This document shows positions 1-11,429 of a DNA stretch of 64,000 nucleotides, piece after piece; position 1 is the stretch's first letter, and every line of letters starts with the position of its first letter. The DNA comes from Agelaius tricolor (lineage: Eukaryota > Chordata > Aves > Passeriformes > Icteridae), in contig JALJCS010000018.1 in NCBI GenBank assembly GCA_023055355.1, forward strand, positions 744,001-808,000. The letters run 5' to 3'. The notes under the pieces are model-generated. The model was not told the origin of the DNA, searched no databases, and saw only the letters and a list, made by a program, of their open reading frames with translations. Position numbers and translations under genes: made by a program.

Positions 1-1120
1 AGAATCAAGCTGAAACAATTTCCCTAAAGGACTCTTAAAGTGCTCAGTTGTCTCTGTCCATTGTTAGTGGAAGGATTCTTAGGTGGGCATACAGGGGACT
101 CCTGCTCCCTGCTCATATGCTGTTCCCTTTCTTTGCATTACTACAAGTCATTACTCCTGGGCATCACTTAAGACATGACTATAAAACGAAAATGTGAAGA
201 GGTTTTTTTGTTTCTAAATGAGAAACTACTGTGGGTTTTTAAGTTAATCAAATATTTTCTCAAATGAGGTAGAAGAGGTCTGTGGGTCACAAATGGGCCA
301 CAGCTCCAGGAATCTGAAATTGCAGCTCTGGCAAAGGACTGGGAGTAACTTGGGTATATTTCACCTGCTCTTCTCTAGCCGTCTTAGACTGTATCCTGTG
401 GTTTTATATTGAATCAACAAGGGATATTGACCACTTAGAAAAATTGATGAACAATTAATATCAGGCTTCTTTCATCTTTCTCTAGCTGAGAGAGAAGGAT
501 CCATTAGAGAATCCTTTATTTCCTGTCAGGGTATTAAGGTGGGAAACAAGGCTTGTCAGGAAAGGGACATGCATGCCAGCCTGCAATACAACTGAAAGTC
601 TGTTCGGTTGGGAAGGAGTCTTTGTTTGGGACTCGGTAGCGGTAGTTCTCGTGGCATAACCCCTCCAGCAAGATTTCGGCCAGAAGTGTCCCTTCCTTAG
701 CAAATGCCGGTAACTTTGCAGCAGCGGCGGTAGCCCCCAGTCGCCCCCGAGGCGCATCGCGCTGCTGCTCCTCCAGCAGAAGGATCTTGGCTGCTCTGTT
801 CTGCATGCAGGCATCACCCCCAGCGCTTTCCCACTGCTTCCCTGGCTCCCCAGAAAATCTGGAGCCTCTCTCCAGGAATGCAGAGAATTATCCTCACCCC
901 TCAGCTTTTTGAATTGCACAGAAGCCTGCGCAAAGTTCACAGCTGTGTCACTGCTGCGCGGTTTAGTTAAAGAGGCTGTGGCGGAGGAAAGCGCCCAGCT
1001 GGAGCGTGCCCGCGCTGGGCAGGGTGCTGGGCTGGCAGCGCCCGGGGTCACAAATGCCCTTCTCCTGTCCCCGAGATGCCGCTCCCCACGCTGGCTCGGA
1101 AGCTTTAGAACCCGCCGGAG
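1..1120. other. Non-coding flank and start of a CpG-rich island
   Basis: Positions 1-480 are AT-rich and show no exon or recognised repeat. From about 720 the sequence becomes GC-rich, and from about 910 to 1440 it is rich in CpG. The long frames here on both strands have low-complexity Ala/Arg/Gly/Pro translations that come from the GC-rich repeats, so I do not call them genes. Confidence 0.5.
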
Positions 1121-1280
1121 GCGCTCGGAGGGGCTGCAGCGGGCACGGCGGGGCTCGGAGGCGCTCGGAGGGGCTGCAGCGGGCACGGCGGGGCTCGGAG
1201 GCGCTCGGAGGGGCTGCAGCGGGCACGGCGGGGCTCGGAGGCGCTCGGAGGGGCTGCAGCGGGCACAGCGGGGCTCGGAG
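1121..1280. repeat. 40-bp minisatellite, four copies
   Basis: Four head-to-tail copies of a 40-bp unit begin at 1121, 1161, 1201 and 1241. The unit starts GCGCTCGGAG and contains GGGCTGCAGC. The copies are identical except for one G-to-A change near 1267. The array lies inside a CpG-rich stretch and keeps several frames open on both strands, which explains the spurious Arg/Gly/Ala-rich open frames over it. Confidence 0.95.
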
Positions 1281-1425
1281 GCCCCAGCCCAGCTCGACCC
1301 AGCCCAGCCCGGCCCGGAGGGCGCCGCGCTCCGCCCCGGCCGCTCCGGGGCAGCTGGTGACAAGAGGCAGCAGGAGCCTGGCTCGGAGAGCCGCAAACGC
1401 TGCAGCACGGGCTGTCCTGACGGCG

Positions 1426-1482
1426 ATTTGCATGCGGAACAAACACTGAGCGCTGTGGGGTTTTGGTACCAAGCTATAAATA
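1426..1482 (+). promoter_or_regulatory. Octamer plus TATA-like motif (candidate core promoter)
   Basis: A perfect POU-factor octamer, ATTTGCAT, lies at 1426-1433. A TATA-like TATAAATA lies at 1475-1482, at the downstream edge of the CpG-rich island. The order and roughly 50-bp spacing resemble octamer/TATA promoters. No first exon or start codon with a recognisable product follows, so promoter function is inferred from motifs only. Confidence 0.3.
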
Positions 1483-1559
1483 TAACCTTCACTCAGCTCA
1501 AAGTACTTTGTTTTGTTTTTCTCCCCTTTAAAGCATCTGCTGTTTCCTCTTGATGCCAA

Positions 1560-4500
1560 ATGGACTAATTGTATACAGCAACCAATGCATAAATAAATAA
1601 CAATAAACTCCTTTCATCAGAGGAGTACAGCCTTTCATCTTTCTTCTCTTGCCAGAAAAAGAAGAAAAAGGCCTAGCTCGCTAAAGAAACATGGAAAAAT
1701 TCTTTCTTTTTCTGAAAACTAGTTTTGATCAGTTTATCTAATAATTTACCAAGGTTTCTAAGTACATTGATTATGTACAGATTCTCCACACTTAAGCCAT
1801 CCCCATTCACATTCAAACATTTCTCACTGACAATTTAATGAACTAACAGAACAATATAGCAGTGATTCTCTTTATATTTAGCTGTGTCACATGATTTATT
1901 TTAAATGTAAATTTTGGAGTAAAAACAAATAAACAAGACACAAAAATTCCTGCCATTTCCATCTAATCAGATATAGATTAGCAAAAATTAATAACGTACA
2001 ATAGGAGAAAAAATATCATATTAAATATGTAATTAATTGGTCTGGAATGATGTCAGGTTGATTGTGAAAGGTAAAACAGTATTTTGACCTTTCCTGGCTT
2101 CTGGTTTACATTTTCTATAACACAGAGGGATAATTCATGACTGACTGGGACTGTAAAAGGAAAGAATCAGCTCCTGCCCATTCAGCTCTGGACACCAGGA
2201 CACCAGAACACTTACCTTAGCTATCAAAAAAAATTATCTACTCCAGGAATCAAAACAACACATTATCAAAACAGTACAGCTCTGTTTCTAATCAGTTATG
2301 CAAACAAAATACACATAGATATCATGGGAGAATTTGTCTGAACACAAAACCTGAAACACTCAAAAATAAAGTTTATAAACTTCTGTTTAAATTGTAGAAT
2401 TTAAATTAATTTGTAGAATTATAATGAATAATAATGTAGAAATATAATGAATAATAATGTAGAATTACTTTAATTTTCTTCCATAAAACACAGCAAAATG
2501 ATATTGCGAGGTTGTAGTATTTTATTTCTGAAGTTTGGGTGGACAGCGAAAGTACTGATGGTGTGTTGACATTCAGAAAGGGCAGCTTGGTTACATCAGA
2601 ACTGCTGCTTGTTGTGAGCTTGGTCTCAGGTGATGCCAGTCCTGGTCAGCCCGGGACTCAGCTGCAGAACTGGGACCAAGCCCAGACATTTCCCAGCTGT
2701 CTGCTGTATTCTCCTCACAGGTAATGGAAAGGGGAGTATTCCTAGTGTGGAATTATCCTAGTGCATGGTAAGCAGTGCTGGACAGCTGCAATGTGGATTT
2801 CTAATTCAGACCTTTGTGTACTCCAGACTCCAGATGTGTTGCCGTGGGTGGCTGAGCCAGGGCTGGGGACGATGACAGGGACAGGACCCAGTCCCTGGCC
2901 ACACCTCAGTGCCAGCAGGGGATCCACAAGACACCTGAGTTAGCAGCACAACAAAAATACTCACTAGGCAACATCTGCCTGTTTGAAAAGTTTTTTACAC
3001 TGTCTCTGTGTGGGAACAATTTAAAAAACTCCTGTGAGTCAATGTAGACTTTTGTACATTCTAGGCTTAACTCTTGGTTTCTTTTGTACATTTTAGGCTT
3101 AACTACAGTGGATGTATCTTTAAAAGGAAAGTGGATGTATCTTTAAAAATTTAATTTTTAAAAATGAAATTGAAAATTAATTTTCAATTAATTTTAAGAT
3201 TTAAAAATATATTTTAATATCAGACCCTCTGTGATCAGTTCATAGGCAAAAAAAAAAAACCAAAAACATTCTCATCCAAGATATTCAGTTAATACTGATT
3301 TGAATAAAGATTTTTCAAATAATAGATTCTGAATCTGCAGTTCTAGTGAAAGAACAAGCATTTAAGGATTTAAGTTTCCTAGTTTGGAAAACCTTACTTT
3401 TAAAGAGTAGGAAGATTGTTTAATGAGGCATTTATAAATGGGAAAATTGACCGTTTCCTGTATTTTTTTGCCATTAATTTTAATCAGGAAGCATATTATA
3501 AATATTAAAATATTAATTTTAATATTTTTCTGCACATGCATTAATCCTTAAAAACTGACAAATGTGTTATAAATTGTTGAAATTGTTGTTATAAATTGTT
3601 GAAAACATGGAACAGGCTGTTAAAGTTTCAAATGCCGAAGAATAAATGCTGCACATAGGTATTGATTCAAATATGCAAGTAAAAATATATTAATTATTTA
3701 CTTGAAGTTTCTATTTCCAAGCATCTGGGATGTGTGGAAAAAAAAATTTAATACAAGTCAAATCACCCAGAAAATGCATTCCTTTTTGAGCACTGGTCTG
3801 GAAATAGAAAATAGGTTTTAGAAGGCAAAATATTTCTTGTTGTCGACAAATAGGTCAGGGGAAAAAAGCAGAGATCTCCAAGACAGGAAATCTGTGCTAA
3901 CAGCAAATCCACTGTTTTGTCTGTGGCGCCGGACGCCCTCATGCCCTGCTGAGACGGGAGAGGAGCAGACGCTCGCACGCTGCAGGGGGATGGATGCGCC
4001 CGCGATCAGCTGGGCAAGCGCTGGGGATGGGTTCCGGTGCCTCCGAGCCCCGGGCTGGCTCCCTCTCGTGGCTGCCGGCAGCTTTTGCTTCGGGAAAAGG
4101 GAAAAAGGAGAATTCCGAGGCAATCAATAAACGCTGGAGGGGGTGACAGTGCGAGAACATGAGGAAACAAGTGGAAATGTAACAAGTACAATAAGCATAA
4201 CATGAAATCTTACAGAAATAATTGAATTTCAGTCCTTTTCATTCCTAACACCAATATTGGATGACATCAATAGCAATTGAGGATAAATGTAAAATTCATT
4301 AATGCTGTTGTAACTTGTGACTTCCATGGGTACCAGTGCTTGACAATGTTTAGCAGCTTCAAGGCAATGATGTACTCAGAAAATGCCAGCAATAGCAGTG
4401 TTTTGCCTTTCAGCTAACCAAAATGTGACACATTCAGAGCTGTCACACAATCAAATCACTCTGTGCCTCATGTGCTGCGAATTTCCTGTGGTTTCCTCTG

Positions 4501-4834
4501 AGGCCCAGGTCAGGCACTGGTGGCTCTGCTGAGGGGGCTGAGCCTGGCCACAATGATAGCTCATGGGGCAAAATAAACCCTCAGTTTCAGCTCGGGTTCC
4601 ACTATCATCTGCAAGGGGGAAAACAGACCTGCATAAGCATTTTTAGAAAGCACAGACACAAGGTTTTCTGAGCTTTAAAAGGTGCTTGGAATCATGTGGC
4701 TCTTTGCAGTGTTTGAGACCCAAAAGGTAAAGACAATCTGATGGTAGGCTGTGAAGGAGAGATTAGTGTTAACAAACCTTTTGTTTGTGTTCTTTGTGTA
4801 CTGCCTCCTAAAGCACCTTGTTGGCTCTTTGCAG
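1560..4834. other. AT-rich non-coding DNA upstream of the KAZALD-like exons
   Basis: I see no exon, RNA gene or known transposon here. Small features are a local tandem duplication of a TAATGAATAATAATGTAGAA-like unit around 2420-2470, a duplicated TGGATGTATCTTTAAAA segment near 3110-3147, and a 22-bp perfect palindrome at 3168-3189. A moderately GC-rich patch at 3925-4130 has open frames without recognisable protein similarity. The N-terminal IGFBP and Kazal exons expected for a KAZALD gene were not found here, so they probably lie before position 1. Confidence 0.5.
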
Positions 4835-4995
4835 CTCCTGTTATTTCTATGCCACCTCAGGATGCCCAGAACTACACTGGCAATGATGTCGTTTTTGGCT
4901 GTGAGGTGTCAGCCTATCCTATGCCACAGCTTGAATGGAAAAAAAAGGGGAATAAAATGTTTCTGCCAGGAGATGATACCCACGTCTCCGTTCAG
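4835..4995 (+). CDS. KAZALD1-like protein, exon encoding first half of the Ig domain
   Basis: The product would be a secreted protein of the KAZALD/IGFBP-related family, built as an IGFBP-type N-terminus, a Kazal domain, then one C-terminal immunoglobulin-like domain. This exon encodes the first Ig half. It reads APVISMPPQD, then an Asn-glycosylation motif (NYT), FGCEV with the first Ig cysteine, AYPMPQLEW with the core Trp, and LPGDDTHVSVQ. It is entered through a TTTGCAG acceptor in phase 1 and left through a CAG/GTAAAA donor in phase 0. PGDD.H.SVQ followed by RGGP in the next exon is diagnostic of KAZALD1 and separates it from IGFBP7 and IGFBPL1. The three exons in the window encode about 150 C-terminal residues; the IGFBP and Kazal exons are not seen. 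KAZALD1 proteins are associated with bone and matrix biology. I cannot exclude KAZALD1 itself, but the neighbouring RANBP17 points to a paralogue. Confidence 0.85.
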
Positions 4996-4999
4996 GTAA

Positions 5000-5698
5000 A
5001 ACTTGAATTTACCTTTGCATACAGTTTGGGAACAGGAACAGGGTGGTTAATCTGTGAATTCCTCCTACAAAACACAACACTGTTGCAATAAATAGATTCC
5101 CAGTAGGGGCCCTTTGACTATGCAAAGAATGATGATTTCTGTCAGTGCTTCGGCAGTCCCAGCAGAAGGAACAGCCAGGGTACCACTTATGCCTCTTTAG
5201 GAGGCTTTACTCCAAGCCAGCTGAAACTGTCATGAAGTGTGAAAGTGCCCATGGAATGTCATGACAACCCTTAAAACCTGGCTGCTGAGTGTCAGCTTGG
5301 TCAAGCCCCCTTGGCCCTAACAATTCCCCCAGACTCACTCCCCATCTCATCCTGAGCTTGAGCATAGGTGGAATGCTCTGAGAAAGCAGTAAGTGGTGCT
5401 GGGACAAGGGATAGGAGGAGCACTGGGAAGAGTGGCATGAAGGGCAGCAAGAATGTGAGCACTGTGCAGGGTAGTGAAGGTGCAAGAGCAGAGACAGGAA
5501 AGCATGAACTCACAGGTGCAGAGTAGCAAGAAGGTAAAGCACAATCCAGCAAGAATAAACAGAATCAAAGGATGATGGCAATAAAAAAAAAAAAAAAAGC
5601 AAAAGTTGTAATGATATTTAATCCATCCACAATTATTTTGAGAAACATCATGGTATCTCCTAGCTACTTAATTTCAACCATTTCTTTTTTTCTCAAAG
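5000..5698 (+). other. KAZALD-like intron
   Basis: This phase-0 intron separates the two Ig-encoding exons. It contains a run of about 16 A near 5583 and no recognised transposon or RNA. Open frames on the minus strand around 5207-5568 are leucine- and serine-rich and have no recognisable domain. Confidence 0.7.
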
Positions 5699-5843
5699 GC
5701 AAGAGGTGGGCCTCAGAAGTATGGTGTGACAGGCTGGCTGCAGATTCAAGGCCTCAAAAAATCAGATGAAGGCATTTATATCTGCCACACCAAAAATAAG
5801 CATGGTGCAACATATGCCTCTGCAAGATTGAAAGTCATGGATG
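5699..5843 (+). CDS. KAZALD1-like protein, exon encoding second half of the Ig domain
   Basis: This 145-bp exon follows a pyrimidine-rich tract and a CAAAG acceptor, is read in phase 0, and ends in phase 1 at a G/GTAATT donor. It encodes ARGGPQKYGVTGWLQIQ, then KKSDEGIYIC with the D-x-G-x-Y-x-C signature and second Ig cysteine, then the last strand ASARLKVMDG. RGGP.. .VTGWLQIQ is the most KAZALD1-like stretch in the window. Reading frame, splice phases and Ig core residues are all intact, so the gene looks functional rather than a pseudogene. Confidence 0.87.
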
Positions 5844-6519
5844 GTAATTTTTTTTAAATTTGGATGTAAAATTATAAAAATGCATACAAGCAGGATGCAA
5901 AGGATGGGGTTGTTGGAATGAAAATGAAGCATAGGAGAAATTACCCAAAACTAACCATGTTTTCACTATTCTGTGTGCTTTTATTTTACTTTATCCCCTA
6001 ATGGTTTATATAGTAATATTTTGCTGCAAATTATCCTGGCTTCCAGAAAACAGAAAGCTGTGGATTGGAGCCATACAGCTGAGACACATCATTCCACTGT
6101 CCTTATCCCAGAAAAGTCCTTTGATGTTAGCAGGACCCAGAACAACAGCTGGGGTAACTGAGGGAGTCTTTGAATCATGGCAAGTTTGCTTAGCTGTTTA
6201 TTTTTCATAAAATTAGGAAGGAAACAGTTGTTGTTCCTTAATGAGAGTGGTTCAAAAGATGTAAGAAATAGCTTTGCTATTGATTTGCTTTGTGCCCAGC
6301 CCTCCTCCATAGAGAAATGTTTTTCCTGGCAAATTCAGGATAAAAATGTGTTGTCATATTTACCTCCTGGACTAGGGGAGTTTGTCACTCATCCAGTTTC
6401 TATAAGTGGCCTTCAAAGCTTTATTTTCTCTGGGAATATTTGCAGATGCACAGAAGCTGTGGAAGACTGATACCATAGTTTACTAGTATTAGGAATTAAA
6501 TGCATTTTCAACATATCCT

Positions 6520-7010
6520 CAGCAGAGCAAAGACATGGACCTGTTAGAGTGGGTCCAGAGGAGGCCAAGGAGATGCTCCAAGTGCTGGAGCACCTCTGCT
6601 GTTGAGACAGGCTGAGCAAGCTGCTGGTGTTAAGCCTGGGGAAGAGAAGGCTCTGGGGAGGTCCCTGTGTCTTTCCAATCCCTAAAGAGGGAGTACTAGA
6701 AGAAGGGAGAGGGACTTTTTATACAGGCAGATAGTGGCTAGACAAGGGAGAATAGTTTTAAACTAAAATAGGAGAGATTTAGATTAGATGTTAGGAAGAA
6801 ATTCTTTACTCAGAGCATGGTGAAGTACTGACACAGGTTTTTCAAAGGAGCTGTGGTTGCCCCATCCCTGAAGTGTCCAAGGCCAGGTTGGACGGGACTT
6901 GGAGCAACCTGGGATAGAGGAAGTGTCCCTGCCCATGGCAGGGAGTGGAACAAGATGAGGTCTAAGATCCATTTCAAACCAATCCATTCTGGGATTCCAT
7001 GATTCTATAT
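6520..7010 (+). mobile_element. CR1 LINE, 5'-truncated 3' end
   Basis: This is a CR1-type non-LTR retrotransposon fragment in + orientation inside the last KAZALD-like intron. Typical 3' segments are visible in order: a GACCTGTTAGAGTGGGTCCAG-type start, AGATTAGATGTTAGGAAGAAAT, GTCCAAGGCCAGGTTGGACG, CTGCCCATGGCAGGGA, and the terminal GATTCCATGATTCTAT. CR1 copies usually end in ATTCTATG-like repeats rather than poly(A). The start is approximate because the copy is 5'-truncated and diverged. No reverse transcriptase frame remains. Confidence 0.88.
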
Positions 7011-7181
7011 AGAAATTTGCTCATGACCTTCAGTGGGATGAGGTATTGGCTAAAACCCCTGTCCTTTTCATAGATAACAAGGATTCAGAAAATCTGGGTT
7101 TGCCGTAAAAATCCAAACCCAAGCCTTCCTCTGTGTTCCTATCTTCAGCTAATTTAATCTGGATTCAATTACATCTTGCAG

Positions 7182-7327
7182 GCCCGTCTCCTGCATTTGC
7201 ATTTACTGCTGGCAGTAGAAGTGCAAGCTACAGCGTTGAATACGAGGAGTATTATGACACCTCTGATGAGGAAGATGATGAAGAATACGAATCTGGGAAC
7301 TACGATAATGAAAACAATTCTGAATAA
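7182..7327 (+). CDS. KAZALD1-like protein, last coding exon with acidic tail
   Basis: This exon is entered in phase 1 through a TTGCAG acceptor and ends at TAA (7325-7327). It encodes a linker (GPSPAFAFTAGSRSASYS) and then a strongly acidic, tyrosine-rich tail: EYEEYYDTSDEEDDEEYE, ending in DNENNSE. Human KAZALD1 also ends in an acidic, tyrosine-containing tail, which supports the family call. The clustered Tyr residues among acids are the context in which secreted proteins are tyrosine-sulfated; that modification is an inference here. The joined exons give a frame of 453 bases including one base from the missing upstream exon. Confidence 0.82.
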
Positions 7328-7523
7328 TAATTTTTATACATCTCTTGTCCAAATCCTTTCACACTGTTATATTTACCAGTAGTCTCTGTTCTGTAAATGG
7401 CTCTTCTGATAACACACATACTTACTTGTCTATCCACCTTCCTGAAATGCAGCTTTGGATGACATGTATTGTGCTACTCACCAGAAGTAAGAACAGTTGT
7501 AACACCATATATTTAGACTATTA

Positions 7524-7529
7524 AATAAA
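7524..7529 (+). terminator. Poly(A) signal of the KAZALD-like gene
   Basis: A canonical AATAAA lies 197 bases after the stop codon, followed by AT-rich sequence. It is the first canonical hexamer found downstream, so it is the likely 3' end signal, giving a 3' UTR of about 0.2 kb. Confidence 0.6.
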
Positions 7530-7559
7530 ATGCTTCAGCATGCACCTTCCAATGAAATA

Positions 7560-10500
7560 TGCCAAAGGGATGAAATTTTATATTAATTTTTAAATTATCT
7601 TTTAATTTCTTTCACACATTCTAATTTGTTCAGCAAAAATGCCAATAGTTTAACAAAATTTTTATTTATTTTCTATCAATTTTCTTTTTTTCTGTAAAGT
7701 ACTAAAAAATATCAAGAGATTGTTCACATGGCAACAAGCCTAAGTATGGAGGTTGCAAAACAGTCTTTAATTTCCTTAGTTCATGTTTTCTCATAAGTTT
7801 CACCAGGATTTTCCTTCTCATATGAAATTTTCTGTGTCTCGTCAAAGGTGAATTATCTGTCTTTTGGGGGATGTTTTTGTTTACTGTTAATAGATACGTG
7901 AAGAAATCAGGGTCTAAAGGCAGTAGGTACTGTTTTACAGTCAATACTCAAACACAGCCAGAAAAGATTCCTTGTGCATCCAAACTTCTGAGCACACTTT
8001 TGGGCTCCTTCTTGTAACAGCTCCTGCATTGCTCCCCACAGCAATGGCTCCCTCCCAGCACCCTTGGGGCAGTTCAGGGTTTGGGATCATGATCTTCCCC
8101 CTGAACAGGATGCTGGTTGGTGGGAATTCCTGCAGTTAAAAGGCAGCAGCTGCTCTGTAGCTCAATGCATGCCCTCCAAACACACAGGGATTGCACTCTG
8201 GAGCCAGGATCTGTGCTTTGTCTGCGGCTGTGAACAAGTTACCCCTATCCCTGAGCCATCAGCATTGCCAGGCTGCTGAAAGAGCAGCAAACCACCAGAA
8301 CACATGAACATGAACATTGTTCCAACTGACCCATGAACCAGACAGCAAAGGAGTAGGAATCAAAAGCACAGCACTTCCAAGGGCTGAGTGAGCACCCTGA
8401 GAAATTTCTCTGATTGCTTTTATTAACTAATTAATGAAGGCTGGCTCTGAGTTAATGGGTAATGCAAAACACCAACCCTGCTCTCACACCTCTGGTTCCC
8501 ACTGGCTGAGGGCAGATGACCAGCAGTAAATTACTGACCACATTCAGGACTAAGGCAGCAGAAGCTTTCCTTGCAGGGAAAGCCTTGGCATGAGCAGACT
8601 CCTTGGCCGAGGCACAGCCTGTGCAGTGATCCCTGCACACACAGAGCTGCCCCCAGCTGGATTCACCGAGACAGGGAGCCTTTACGGGTACTGGACACGA
8701 ACACTGTGTAGAATTTTTAATGCATATACAATGCCTCACAAATTCTTCTTTTAATGTGCTATTTGTGCCTTTATTTGCTATCAGAAAGATTTTTCTTTTC
8801 AATTTGAAATTCTTTAAGAAATTTGCTATAGACAGTGTTTGCCCTGAGGTGTTATTGACCTCTGTCCAGCAAACAAGCAAAGAATAATTTATCTCATTTC
8901 AGGCTTCATGGGGTATTGTCAGCTTATGAGAAGAAAGTGTGTCATTGTGTTATTGAAAAAGATTAATTAGTTTTAATTAGGAATAGGAAGTGGCTGGCTT
9001 CATATTTAACTATTGATTTTGGTTTTATGGACTCTTCCTGGTCTTGTGATATGTTAATAACTTTTTTTGCTTATCCACTATATATTAACATAAAATTATC
9101 TGATAGAAATTACTGATTACTTTTTATGGAACTATTTAATATGCAAACATATCCTCAAGATCAGTTGTGATCTGCATTGCAAATTGATGAATTAGATTAC
9201 TAAAGTAATCACTAAATGGTGGCAATATAGATTGGTATAATATAGTACATGGCACAGAAAATAATCTTGAAATCATTAGCCATCGAAAGAAATTAGAATT
9301 CTTGAGTGCCTTTTGCTGTTGCTAATGGAAAATGAAAAACAGAAAGAAAAAAATGTTTGAATGAGAAAATGTGCAGCAGAACTCCAGCAAATACCTGCAA
9401 GTGTTTGTCCAGATGGAGTATGTCTATTTAAGAAAAGCTAAGAGTCCCAGAACAAAGAATTATAAATTAAATACCTTGCATTTCTCTCTCTATGTATTTT
9501 TTAATATAATTTATAAGTTCTTGTAAATTATCAGCCATTCCTTTCAGTAAGAAAACTGCATTTTAGGAAAAATATCAGTGTGATGCAAAAAAAAAACCAA
9601 AGGAACACTGGTACCTTGAACAATTTCTAGTTTCTTTTTTTATAGGAGGGGACACAAATGGCTGGTTTTGTGTCTATGCTTTAATCGAGCAATTTATTAT
9701 TAAATTTAAAAAAGCATGGAGAAGGTTCAGTCCTCTCTAAGCAGTAGACTGGAATCTCATTGTGAATGCATTGCCTGTAGCAACAGATCTGTTCATGTAA
9801 CCCAAAGGAACAGCAAGTTCAAGAAGGGAGGTTTATTCCACCCAGTGGGAAATGAGCCAGGCTTGAGCTGAAAATGATGTATTAGTCCTGGTCCTGTATT
9901 TTGCAAGGCAGACTTGAAGCTTTCTTTAATTGAGCTTCCACAGAAAACTGTTATATTTTGTGACATGCACATCTGAAGTTCATAGCACAGCTTCCTCCTG
10001 TCACACAAGCATCTTCACTATGTCATTTCCCCCATCCCTTGTGAAGGTAAAGGAGTTGTACAGAAGTTGCTAAAGAAATTCCACTGCTTGGTGCAGAAGG
10101 TCCTTTGGGCAAGACCCTGACATAGGCTGGGGTACTTGCACAATCTAATATTAGTACTTGCTGTGTCAACTATTAGTCTAGGAATCCATTAATTCTTTAG
10201 CTGGAGCAATTTTTTCCCCTTAAAATAATCAGGATATAGCTGACAGAAATTGGATATAGAAAGGCAATTGTCTGTGTTCTAGAGACTCAAATGATTCAAG
10301 CGATGGTTAAAGCGTGTGCCAGGGCTGCCCTGTGCAGCTGAACACAGCATGGGCTCCCTGCCTGCCCTGTGGAATAGCTTTGTGCTCTCCCTTCTGTCCT
10401 TGCCCAGCCGTCACCTCAGGCAGGAGACCCACAGCAGGGGGACAAACCCACACCTGTGTTTGGCCAGGAGCAAACACACTCCAGACAAGCTGGAAATTGG

Positions 10501-10900
10501 CTATCCTGCAGGAAGCCCAGCTCTCACTCATACTTAGATACATGTGCTATCCACAGACTCTGCTCTTGAACTATTTATTTATTTATTTATTTATTAACTC
10601 CATTTCCATAATTTTGCTTCACACAATTAATGAAGGTTTTTTGTATAAAAGCATATGGTTCAGTGATTCAACTGTGATAGTTCATGTACAAAGAAACCGC
10701 TCTTCCTATCCTGATTAAATTGTCATAATAATTGTTTCTCGACCTCACTGCTGAAGATGAATCCAGCAAATACACCCAGTTCATGTTTTCCTTCCAGGTC
10801 TAAAGCAATTTCCATTTCCAGCATCATTCTACCGGTGTGGGCCCCTTCTTTGGGGCTACCGGGCTTCACATGGGAATCTTTGCAATGTGGTCGATAAAGT
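7560..10900. other. Non-coding DNA between the KAZALD-like gene and the CpG island
   Basis: I see no exon or recognised transposon. A (TTTA)n microsatellite of six units sits at 10572-10595. A minus-strand open frame at 8452-8880 (142 codons) has a scatter of cysteines, no signal peptide, no recognisable domain and no supporting splice or promoter context, so I do not call it. Confidence 0.5.
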
Positions 10901-10925
10901 ATCAGGGAAACATCACCTGCTCAGG

Positions 10926-11425
10926 CCCTTTATCATCGCGAGGCTCCAGCCGTGCCGGTCCGGGGGGATCTGGCACCGCCCGTGTCCGCCCGTGTCCCCA
11001 CCGCCCCTGCACCGTGTCCGCCCCCGGTCCGCCCCCGGTCCGCCCCGCCCGGCCGCACACCCGCACCCCCGGCCGGCCCCGGCTCTGCCGCTGCCCCGGC
11101 AGGGCCCGCTCGGAAGGATGCGCGGCTCGGAAGGACGCGCTGCGCGTCCAGGTGGGTGCGCCCGGCGGGACCTGGGCTGGGGCGGTGCGGGGCCGTCCGT
11201 GGGGACGGGCCGGAGCTCGGGGGGAGGAGGGAGGGCGGTGCTGAGGTCCGCGGTGCTGCGGGATGCGCAGGGCCGGCCAGGCAGAGGGGCCGGAGGGGCC
11301 CGGGAGCCGCCCTGCCCGAGCAGCTGCGGCGGGGCTGGGGCCAGCGGAGCCGAGCCGGCGGCCCCGGCTGTGCTGCGGGAGCGGGGCTCGCGCGGGGCCG
11401 GGACCGACGGCGCTCCCGTTCTCCC
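10926..11425. promoter_or_regulatory. CpG island, candidate RANBP17 promoter region
   Basis: This stretch is densely CpG-rich in an AT-rich neighbourhood and has repeated GC-box-like CCGCCC motifs, especially 10977-11050. A possible first-exon donor, CCAG/GTGGGT, lies near 11151. It is about 1.8 kb upstream of the first recognisable RANBP17 exon remnant and in the right position for that gene's promoter. No start codon or exon 1 coding sequence is identified, so the link to RANBP17 is positional. Confidence 0.5.
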
Positions 11426-11429
11426 AGCG

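Noticed and set aside
8452..8880. 142-codon minus-strand open frame
   Set aside because: No recognisable domain, no signal peptide, no promoter or splice support; length is within chance expectation for 64 kb.
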